DNA of 19,311 nt, from contig JBGPJM010000077.1 of assembly GCA_041485385.1 (NCBI GenBank), positions 1 through 19,311 of the forward strand. The letters run 5' to 3'. The notes beneath the pieces were generated by a model that had not been told where the DNA came from, did not search any database, and saw only the letters and a program-made list of their open reading frames with translations. The position numbers were made by a program, and so were the translations under genes. Every line of letters starts with the position of its first letter. The first letter of the stretch is position 1. Shown here piece by piece: positions 6,451 to 12,912 of this stretch. Origin of the DNA: JBGPJM01 sp041485385. Its GTDB lineage: Bacteria; Planctomycetota; Phycisphaerae; Phycisphaerales; UBA1924.

Positions 6451-6692
6451 TCAGAGCGAGATCAGGCTCAGCAGCAGCGCGGTCACGCTGACGACCACTG
6501 CGCCTTGCCGACGAAGCGCCCGAGGCGCCGATCGGAGGGGAGGGGGCTGAGCCTGGTCTTTAGCGTCCGCCACGCCGCGATGATCACCACCGGCGTGAGC
6601 GCGAAGATGATGCAGATGGCGAGCTGGACGCGCTCGGCCGGGGCCGCGGGCGCGGTGCCGATGACAAAGCGTCTGGCGAGAATGATCGCCAC
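6451..6692 (-). pseudogene. Possible frameshifted small membrane protein
   Basis: Starting from a GTG at 6692 the minus strand encodes strongly hydrophobic segments: VAIILARRFVIG, then VQLAICIIFALTPVVIIAAW, then a polar stretch ending near RRLGRFVGKA around 6510. In that frame translation stops at 6483. In the next frame the sequence continues as VVVSVTALLLSLISL and stops at 6451, a natural third membrane segment. The two frames meet at GGCAAGGCGCAG. Joined, they give a plausible three-segment membrane protein of about 80 residues. I recognise no family, there is no strong ribosome site, and the upstream side is low-complexity DNA. It may be a decayed gene, a sequencing slip, or chance. Confidence 0.3.
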
Positions 6693-6916
6693 CGCCGCGA
6701 CCGCCGAGGGGGACTGGGGGAGGGGGACGCGGGGAAGGGTGAGGGGCTGGCAACGCCGCAACGCGAGCCGCCCGCGAAGCCGCCGACTTCGGCCCGCCGT
6801 GACGCTCGAAACCCGCCCCCGGCACTCGCATGACCGCGGACGCACCCGACGAGCCACGACCGAAGAGAGTCGTCCTCGGTCGCTGCTGGAGCGCGCGCGG
6901 GCCGACAGCTGTGCGG

Positions 6917-6944
6917 CCCCCGCGGCATCAATGCGCCGCGGGGG
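6917..6944. terminator. Strong GC hairpin CCCCCGCGGC / GCCGCGGGGG
   Basis: A perfect 10-bp GC stem with an 8-base loop (ATCAATGC). On the plus strand only TTG follows, so a U-tract is lacking. It may be a terminator of the GC-rich type or the end of an unrecognised RNA. No gene ends nearby on either strand, which makes its presence puzzling. Confidence 0.35.
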
Positions 6945-7000
6945 TTGAGGGAGGCGCTGAGAGAGGAACGAGGGCGGCGATTTGATGGCACCCGGAACCC

Positions 7001-7040
7001 CCTCACCCCCTCACCTTCTCACCCTCTCACCGTATCACCG
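7001..7040 (+). repeat. 8-nt tandem tract, CTCACC units
   Basis: Five consecutive 8-mers (CCTCACCC, CCTCACCT, TCTCACCC, TCTCACCG, TATCACCG) lie 38 bases beyond the 3' end of the serine hydrolase gene. A related 8-nt tract occurs at 1209-1232. Confidence 0.65.
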
Positions 7041-7078
7041 TCCCCCGCGTCTCCTTCCTGCGTGCGGAGATCCCCCAT

Positions 7079-8215
7079 CTACAGCGTCAGCTCGCACAAC
7101 ATCTCCCGCAAACGCACCGCCAGCGGGCGCACGCACTCAACTCCTCGGTCGCCGTTGGTCAGCACGACGAACACAACGCCGCGCCGAACCAGTCCCTCTG
7201 CACATCCCCACCACCCGGCGCCGAACCCCTCGTGCGAATACTCGGTGTCGCTGCGCCCCGCCCACAGATGAAACCCCAGGCCCCACGAGCGCCCCTCGGC
7301 ATCGCGTGACTGAGCCTTCAGCATCTCCGCCGCCGAACCCGGCGAGATCGCCCGCCCGAGCACGCCGCCGTCACCATCGCCCGGCAGCACGCTCGACCAG
7401 AACCTCGCCAGGTCCGCCGCGGTCGTGTACAGGCCGCTGGACGCCGCAACCGCCAGGCGGCCCCGCGGCATCGGCCGGTTCTGGGCATCATGCCGCACGG
7501 CGAGGCGCGCCAGCACCTCCGCGCCCGGCGCATAGTCGCTCGACGCCATCCCCAATGGCCGCAGCACCAGCTCACGCGCCACGTCCGCAAACGGCCGCCT
7601 CGTCGCGTCCTCGATCAGCAGTTGCAGCAGCAGATATCCCCCGCCGGAGTACACCAGCGCCCCGGGCGCCCACGCCATCCGCAGTTGCATCTCCGGGTCC
7701 CGCTCGTCGCGCAGCATCGAGAGCGCCCCCGGCGCCCCGTCCGCCGAGGCCCACCCGTGCTTGTGCACCGTCAGACCCGCCGAGTGCGAGAGCACGCGCC
7801 GGAGCGTCACCCCGCCCGGGTCGAACCCCGCGCACCGCTCCCGCGGCATCGCCCATGAACGCAACCTCGACCACACCGGCTCATCAAGATCAAGCACGCC
7901 GCGATCCACCAGCGCCATCGCGCACGCCGCCGTCACCGGCTTCGAAATCGAGCAGGCCTGGAAGACCGTCCCCTCGCCCACCGCGGCCCCCGACGCCGGA
8001 TCGCTGCTCCCCAGGTACGCGCTCACCCGCGCCCCCGCCGCCAATCGCACGACCACCGCCAGCCCCGGCACACCCGACCGCTCGAATAGCTCCCGCCCCG
8101 TTGTTTCCAGCAGAAGACGCAGCCCTCGCTCCACGCGGGCCGTGCCGTCAGACGCTACCCCCGCGCGCCATGCGGCCATGCGGCACCGACGGATCAACCC
8201 CGGGACAACGCTCAT
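7079..8215 (-). CDS. Serine hydrolase, class C beta-lactamase/esterase family
   Basis: A 378-residue protein with the penicillin-binding/beta-lactamase class C fold. Catalytic motifs in order: S89-I-S-K92 (the SxxK nucleophile and lysine) in FQACSISKPVTA; Y189-S-G191 (the YxN-type motif) in ALVYSGGGY; and H328-E-G330 (the KTG-equivalent HxG) in YSHEGFGAGW. LSHSAGLTVH at 143-151 is also typical. Such proteins range from beta-lactamases to esterases, D-amino peptidases and peptidoglycan-editing enzymes. HEG in place of KTG points towards the esterase/peptidase side. No classical signal peptide is seen, so it may be cytoplasmic, or the start may be misplaced. The start at 8215 is the first ATG; M13 is an alternative. 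Confidence 0.9.
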   Translation of the reverse strand: MSVVPGLIRRCRMAAWRAGVASDGTARVERGLRLLLETTGRELFERSGVPGLAVVVRLAAGARVSAYLGSSDPASGAAVGEGTVFQACSISKPVTAACAMALVDRGVLDLDEPVWSRLRSWAMPRERCAGFDPGGVTLRRVLSHSAGLTVHKHGWASADGAPGALSMLRDERDPEMQLRMAWAPGALVYSGGGYLLLQLLIEDATRRPFADVARELVLRPLGMASSDYAPGAEVLARLAVRHDAQNRPMPRGRLAVAASSGLYTTAADLARFWSSVLPGDGDGGVLGRAISPGSAAEMLKAQSRDAEGRSWGLGFHLWAGRSDTEYSHEGFGAGWWGCAEGLVRRGVVFVVLTNGDRGVECVRPLAVRLREMLCELTL

Positions 8216-8496
8216 GGCCGCAGTCTACACGGCGCGCGATATCGCCACCGCCGGCACACACCGGGTTGGGTCGGTCTCCGACCGGTCGCCGCCAAGGCGC
8301 GGCGCCCTCCGCCCGTCGCGACGTTCGGAGCCCATTGTCCACTGTCCACTGTCTCCCCCTTCCACCCACCATGAACCGGGGCCAAAGTTCGCCATTCGGC
8401 CGCGAGAGGACGCGCGCGCCCGCCGGGTGTTCGGGCTGCCTGGATCAGACGGTGCTCGAACCCCGGGAACGTCGGGGTCAGTCTACCGAACGTGCC

Positions 8497-8534
8497 AAAA
8501 AACCGCCGCAAATCGCATGGTATTACCCGATTTG
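8497..8534 (-). terminator. Probable uvrC terminator
   Basis: On the minus strand, about 40 bases past the uvrC stop, CAAATCG pairs perfectly with CGATTTG across a 12-base loop. The hairpin is followed by CGGCGG and then TTTTTT (8502-8497). The six-base gap before the T-run is longer than ideal. Confidence 0.45.
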
Positions 8535-8549
8535 GGCGCGCAGGATGGG
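8521..8549. repeat. Dispersed ~30-nt motif, copy B
   Basis: TATTACCC, GATTTGGG, CGCGCAG, G, ATG: the same order and spacing as at 1133-1161. Part of it overlaps the probable uvrC terminator hairpin. That hairpin is not equally preserved in copy A, so the shared motif is not simply a terminator. Confidence 0.6.
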
Positions 8550-8573
8550 CCCTCCCCGAAACGAGTGAGCAGG

Positions 8574-10028
8574 CTAATCCTCGTCCAGCGTCTTCTTCCG
8601 GCGCAGCACGTGGTGGTAGTGCTGCGCGAACCGGTGCGCCTCGTCCCTGATCGCCTGGCACAGCCTCAACCCCGGGTTTTCCCGCCCCAAACGCACCGGC
8701 TCGCTCCGTCGCTGGATGTAGATCAGCTCCTCCTTTTTCGCCAGCGAGATCACCATCGGCGGCTTGACATCCAAGGTGTCGAACGCCTCCATCGCCGCGT
8801 GCAGCTGCCCCAACCCCCCATCAATCAGAATCACATCCGGGTACAGCTCGTGCCCCGCCCCCGCTTCCCGGTACCGCCGGCTCACCACTTCCTTGATGCT
8901 CGCATAATCGTCGTTGAATTTCCCGGGAATTTGGCTTCCAAACCCCTCATCGGTCGCGCCCGCGCCGGGTTGCTCCGCCGCCTTGATTTTGTATCTGCGG
9001 TACTCGTTCTTGAACGGCCGCCCATCGACGAAGCACACCTTGCTCCCCACCGTTTCGCCCCCTTGCAGATGCGCGATGTCGAACCCCTCGATGCACCGGA
9101 TCTGCGACTCCAGGTCGAGTGTCTTCTGCAAACTCACCAGCGCCCTGCGCGGATCGAGATACGCAATTCCCGTTTCCGTCTCCGGCTGCCACCCCTCGCT
9201 CCGGCCTCCCTTGGCGCGCTCCTCGAGCTTCTCGATGGCCTTGATCTGGTCCCGCAGCGCGGCCGCCCGCTCGTAGTCCAGCGTGGCGGCGACCTGCTGC
9301 ATCTCGTCGCGCATCTCGCGCATCATCGCTGAGCGCTTGCTCTCCAGCGAGCGCACGAAGCGATCGACATCGATCCGGTACGCCTGCTTGCCGATCTTGT
9401 CCGCGCACGGCGCCGTGCACTGCCCGATGTTGTACAGGATGCACGGCCGGAAGAACTTGTTCTTCGGGTCACCTTCCACGATGTCCAGGTGGCACGTGCG
9501 GAACTTGAAAACCCGCTGCAACAGCTGCACGGCCTCCCGCAGCGCCCCCACCGCCGTGAACGGCCCGAAGACCTTGGCCCCCTTCAGCTCCGGGTCGGCC
9601 GGTGTCCGCGTGATCACCACCCTGGGGAAGTCCTCCCGCATCGTGATCGCCAGGTACGGGAACGTCTTGTCGTCGGTCAGGCGCACGTTGAACCGCGGCT
9701 TGATGTCCTTGATCAGCCGGTTCTCGGTGAGCAGCGCCTCCCACTCCCCCTCGCAGGCGATCACGTCGAAATCCTCGATGACCTCGAGCATCGGCTGCTT
9801 CTTGAAGCCGAGGTCGGCCGAGGGGATGAAGTACGAGGCCACACGGTCGGGCAGGCGCGCGGCCTTGCCAACGTACACCACTACCCCCGCGGTGTCCTTC
9901 ATCAGGTAGACACCGGGGGCCGGCTCGAGCGCCCGGGCCTTGGCCAGCAGGCGCAGCAGGCGCTGCTCGCGGGTATCCGTTCCGCCACCGCCCTCGCTCG
10001 TCGCTCTTTGCCCGTTCTCGTCGTCCAC
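8574..10028 (-). CDS. uvrC: UvrC, excinuclease ABC subunit C, short form
   Basis: UvrC makes the two incisions on either side of damaged DNA after UvrAB loading in nucleotide excision repair. Visible domains: the GIY-YIG nuclease at about 36-120 (GVYLMKD, VVYVGKA, with EN in LLTENRLIK); a four-cysteine cluster C179, C196, C204, C208 (FRTC, RPC, GQCTAPC), the iron-sulfur ligands known in E. coli UvrC; the UVR helix pair at about 238-272; and the RNase H-like nuclease with D317 (GFDIAH), D335 (VDGRP), D403 (LIDGG) and H465 (DEAHRF). The protein stops 19 residues after H465, so the usual C-terminal helix-hairpin-helix DNA-binding domain is missing: 484 residues against about 600. The GTG at 10028 is chosen; upstream starts would run into the divergent gene. 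Confidence 0.93.
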   Translation of the reverse strand: MDDENGQRATSEGGGGTDTREQRLLRLLAKARALEPAPGVYLMKDTAGVVVYVGKAARLPDRVASYFIPSADLGFKKQPMLEVIEDFDVIACEGEWEALLTENRLIKDIKPRFNVRLTDDKTFPYLAITMREDFPRVVITRTPADPELKGAKVFGPFTAVGALREAVQLLQRVFKFRTCHLDIVEGDPKNKFFRPCILYNIGQCTAPCADKIGKQAYRIDVDRFVRSLESKRSAMMREMRDEMQQVAATLDYERAAALRDQIKAIEKLEERAKGGRSEGWQPETETGIAYLDPRRALVSLQKTLDLESQIRCIEGFDIAHLQGGETVGSKVCFVDGRPFKNEYRRYKIKAAEQPGAGATDEGFGSQIPGKFNDDYASIKEVVSRRYREAGAGHELYPDVILIDGGLGQLHAAMEAFDTLDVKPPMVISLAKKEELIYIQRRSEPVRLGRENPGLRLCQAIRDEAHRFAQHYHHVLRRKKTLDED

Positions 10029-10104
10029 GGTGAATCGTAATCGCGCCGAGCCGCTCGACACGCACTCGCCAACCCTCCTCGGCCTCCCCCCGTACCGTTG
10101 ATCG
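10029..10104. promoter_or_regulatory. Divergent promoter region, uvrC / sigma-like gene
   Basis: The 76 bases between the two divergent start codons must carry the promoters of uvrC and of the sigma-like operon, unless those starts are misplaced. I see no clear -35/-10 pair on either strand, and no good ribosome site before either start. Confidence 0.4.
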
Positions 10105-11949
10105 ATGCCCCCGCTCCCGCGTCTTCGAATCGAGGCCCTCCGGGACCTTGCCGACCAGCTCCGCTTTGCCCCCGCGCCCACCGCCCGGCGCCAGATGGAA
10201 CGCGCCGAGGATCTTTTCGCCCAGATCGACCCCGATCAGACTTACCCCGAGGACTGGGTCGTCTTCGCCATCACCGGATACCGCCCCCGCCTTGAGTCCC
10301 CCTCGCAGTTCGTCGGCGCGGCCCTGCTGGGGGATCTGTCGATGCTTGTCGAGCGGCTCAGCGCCGCCGCGGGGATCAAGGAGGAGGAGCTCCGACCAGC
10401 CGTCAGCGGCAACGGCCGTTCACGCGCGGCGTCCGCCCCCCCCACCGCCCCCGCCGCCCCCGCCTGGCTCGATGTGCCCGAGCTTTGCCGGCGCTGGAGC
10501 ATCAGCCGCAAGACGCTCGACCGGTACCGCCGACAGGGGCTGCCGGGCCGGCGCGTGATCCCGGCATCGGGAGCGCGGGGGGCGGGAGGGGGAGGCGGGG
10601 CCAGTGGGAGGGCGCGGCAGAAGCTGCTCTTCTCGTCATCGGCGGTCGCATCGTTCGAGTCCCGCCACGCGCCTTCGCTCGCCAAGGCGGCTGCGTTCAC
10701 ACGCATCCCGGCCGAGCTCGAGCCGCACATCGTCCGCGTCGCCGCCCGCGCCCAGCGGCGCTTCGGCTGGTCCCTCAGCACCGCGGCCCTGAAGGTCGCG
10801 GGGCATTTCGACCGCGGGCACGAGACGATCCGCCAGCTTCTCCGGCGGCAGCGCGATGAGGCGGGCAAGCCCCTCTTCGACCAGCTCGGCCCGCTCACGC
10901 CCCGCCAGCAACGCATCGCCGACCGCGCCTTCCGGCGCGCCGTCGACCCGTCCGAGATCGCCCGCCATTTCGGGCGCACGAAGGCCAGCATCTTCCGCGC
11001 CCTGGCGCGTCAGCGCGCCCAGCGGCTGCACGACCTCCTCCCCGCCCTGCAAGTCGGCACGCACGCGCAAGGCCATGCCCCGGCCTCCGCGGCGCGCAAG
11101 CCGCAGTCTCCGCTGGAATCCGCCGACGCCCGCACCGGCCTTGGCGCGCCCGCTCCCCTCACCCTCGCGGCCATGATCGCCTACGCCACCGCCAACGCCC
11201 TCCCCGATCCGCGCGCCGAGCGGGCACGCGCTGCCGCGTATTGGCACCTCCGCAGGCAGGCCGCGGCCCTCATCGCCGCGCTGCCTCCGCATAGCCCGCA
11301 CACCACCGACCTCGACCGCATCGAGACGCTCCTCCGCTGGGGCAGCCGCCTGAAGGCCGAGCTCGTCCGGTCGCAGCTCTCGCTCATCCTCAAGACCATC
11401 CACTCCCGCCTGGACCGAGAGCTCACCTCCGCCCCGCGCGCCGTCGGACGCTCGCTCGTTGTCCTCTGCATCGATACGGTCATCGACGCGACCGAACAGT
11501 TCGACCCGGCCAGGGGCGGGCGCCTCGCCTCCCCGTGCGCCGTGGCGCTCAACAAGGCCGTTTCGCACTGGGCCCTCGGTCCGGGCGCTCCGTGGCTCTC
11601 CGCCGCGACGCCTGCGCGAGCCTCGCCGCGGCTGGACCCGGCAACGATCGACCTGCCCGACTGGACGGGGCGCGTCGATCCCTGGCAGGCGTGGCTCGAA
11701 CCCGACCCGCGCGTCCGCCCCATGGCCGTCGCGCAACCGCCCGCCCCCACGCTGCCCGAGCCCGATCGATCCCTCCTCCTGCGCCGGTTCGGCTGGGATG
11801 CAGCCGGCGCGAGCGCCCCGCCGGCGACGCTCGCCGACGTGGCCGCGAACCTGAAGATGACCCTCATGCACGCCACCCGCGTCGAGCACCGCGCTCTCCG
11901 CCTGGCGCTGCGGCTCGCCCGCGCTGAGGGGCCGCGAATGCTGCCATGA
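10105..11949 (+). CDS. Sigma-70-like protein with extra N-terminal HTH domains
   Basis: A 614-residue protein with several DNA-binding parts. Residues 121-188 look like a MerR/excisionase-type HTH (LDVPELCRRWSISRKTLDRY) with its wing (KLLFSSSAVASFESR), interrupted by a Gly/Ala loop. Further HTH-like segments lie at 220-248 and 281-308 (SEIARHFGRTKASIFRALAR). Residues 420-490 recall sigma-70 region 2: LVRSQLSLILKTIHSRL, then ATEQFDPARGG, then ALNKAVSHW. Residues 556-605 recall region 4: RSLLLRRFGWD, TLADVAANLKMT, VEHRALRLAL. The aromatic promoter-melting residues usual after FDxxRG are not conserved, so it may bind RNA polymerase or DNA without opening promoters. The ATG at 10105 lies 76 bp from the divergent uvrC start. 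The stop overlaps the glycosyltransferase start (ATGA), so translation is probably coupled. The sigma assignment is an inference from pattern. Confidence 0.8.
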   Translation: MPPLPRLRIEALRDLADQLRFAPAPTARRQMERAEDLFAQIDPDQTYPEDWVVFAITGYRPRLESPSQFVGAALLGDLSMLVERLSAAAGIKEEELRPAVSGNGRSRAASAPPTAPAAPAWLDVPELCRRWSISRKTLDRYRRQGLPGRRVIPASGARGAGGGGGASGRARQKLLFSSSAVASFESRHAPSLAKAAAFTRIPAELEPHIVRVAARAQRRFGWSLSTAALKVAGHFDRGHETIRQLLRRQRDEAGKPLFDQLGPLTPRQQRIADRAFRRAVDPSEIARHFGRTKASIFRALARQRAQRLHDLLPALQVGTHAQGHAPASAARKPQSPLESADARTGLGAPAPLTLAAMIAYATANALPDPRAERARAAAYWHLRRQAAALIAALPPHSPHTTDLDRIETLLRWGSRLKAELVRSQLSLILKTIHSRLDRELTSAPRAVGRSLVVLCIDTVIDATEQFDPARGGRLASPCAVALNKAVSHWALGPGAPWLSAATPARASPRLDPATIDLPDWTGRVDPWQAWLEPDPRVRPMAVAQPPAPTLPEPDRSLLLRRFGWDAAGASAPPATLADVAANLKMTLMHATRVEHRALRLALRLARAEGPRMLP

Positions 11950-12887
11950 GCCTGCCCTCGTCTCCAACACCCGCGCCGCGCCTCGACACGTCCACCCCTA
12001 CGTCCGTCTGGGTCTTTCACGCCGGCGCGCTGGGCGACTTCGTTCTCACGTGGCCCCTCCTGCGCGCGCTGGCTCGCTCGCTCCCGATGGGCCAGAGCCT
12101 CGCCCTCGTCGCCGACCCCGCCAAGGCCCACCTCGCGGCTCGCCTCCTTGGCCCTCCCGGCATCCTCCCCGTGGACGCCAACCAGCGCCGCTTCACCCGA
12201 CTGTGGACGGGAGAGCCGCCCGCCGCTGTCGATGTCACCCTCGGCGCATCGCGCGTGCTCACGTTCCTCGCCGATGAATCGACCGAACCCGGCCGCCGCT
12301 GGCTCGCCGCCGCGGCAGGCATGTTCCCCGGTGCCGCCATCGGGTCCATCGGCCCGGCTGGCGACCCCTCGCGCACGGTCGTGTGGTCGCGCCACCGCGC
12401 GTCCGAGCTGGGGGCCGTCGAGCCCCGCCTGAACCCCGGCGGCCCCATCGTCGTTCACGTCGGCGCGGGCACTCGCGACAAGATGTGGCCGCTGGAGCGC
12501 TGGGCCGACGTGGTTGATCGCCTCCAGCGCCGCGCCGACGTGGTCGTCCTCGCAGGCGAGGCCGAGGCCGAGCGGTTCGACCAGGCGCAGCAGTCCGTTC
12601 TCCGCTCCATGAGGGCCCGCACGCTCCTCCGGCTCGACGACCTCGCCGACGCCCTCCTCGAAGCGCGGCTCTTCATCGGCGCCGACACCGGCCCCACGCA
12701 TCTCGCCGCCCAGTTCGGCCTCCCGACCCTCGCCCTCTTCGGCCCCACCGATCCCGCAGTCTGGTCACCCGTGGGCCCGGTCGTCACGGTCCTCGCCGCT
12801 CCCGACCGCTCGCCTGGGTCGATGCACCGGCTCGCCGTCCAACCGGTCGAGGCCGCGGCGCTCGGGCTGCTCAGCGCAGATCGGTAG
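11946..12887 (+). CDS. Glycosyltransferase family 9 (heptosyltransferase-like)
   Basis: A 313-residue GT-B fold enzyme of family 9, whose members add ADP-heptose and related sugars to lipopolysaccharide core on the cytoplasmic face. The N-terminal Rossmann signature is at about 26-42 (GALGDFVLTWPLLRAL). The donor-binding half shows VHVGAGTRDKMWPLERWADVV at about 174-194 and the family hallmark at about 240-274: GADTGPTHLAAQFGLPTLALFGPTDP. Residues 1-18 are a disordered Ser/Pro-rich lead. The start codon overlaps the stop of the sigma-like gene by four bases. An ABC exporter follows after 25 bases, so the three form a probable operon. The donor and acceptor are not evident; ADP-heptose is the default guess. 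Confidence 0.92.
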   Translation: MSLPSSPTPAPRLDTSTPTSVWVFHAGALGDFVLTWPLLRALARSLPMGQSLALVADPAKAHLAARLLGPPGILPVDANQRRFTRLWTGEPPAAVDVTLGASRVLTFLADESTEPGRRWLAAAAGMFPGAAIGSIGPAGDPSRTVVWSRHRASELGAVEPRLNPGGPIVVHVGAGTRDKMWPLERWADVVDRLQRRADVVVLAGEAEAERFDQAQQSVLRSMRARTLLRLDDLADALLEARLFIGADTGPTHLAAQFGLPTLALFGPTDPAVWSPVGPVVTVLAAPDRSPGSMHRLAVQPVEAAALGLLSADR

Positions 12888-12912
12888 AGTCCCCGGCGCG
12901 TAGAATCGCCCG

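Larger units (their letters stand above)
6108..7078. other. Gene-poor region of about 970 bases
   Basis: No intact gene is convincing here. The stretch holds a 7-bp GAGAGGA/TCCTCTC hairpin (6331-6359), a possibly frameshifted small membrane-protein remnant on the minus strand (6451-6692), a CCCCTC-type low-complexity patch (about 6712-6745), a 10-bp GC-rich hairpin (6917-6944) and an 8-nt tandem tract (7001-7040). Other long open frames are artefacts of high GC, with arginine/serine/proline-rich translations. Confidence 0.65.
8216..8573. other. Intergenic region downstream of uvrC
   Basis: This stretch of 358 bases holds no gene. It contains a likely uvrC terminator (8497-8534), the second copy of the dispersed TATTACCC...CGCGCAG motif (8521-8549), and a short TGTCCACT tandem (about 8336-8352). 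The promoter of the serine hydrolase gene should lie near 8216-8270, but none is obvious. Confidence 0.65.

Noticed and set aside
10655..10675. GTTCGAGTCCCGCC, resembling a tRNA T-arm
   Set aside because: It lies inside the sigma-like coding region and no acceptor, D or anticodon stems can be folded around it.
10636..11970. A long minus-strand open frame opposite the sigma-like gene
   Set aside because: Gly/Arg/Glu-rich shadow translation typical of the complement of GC-rich coding DNA.
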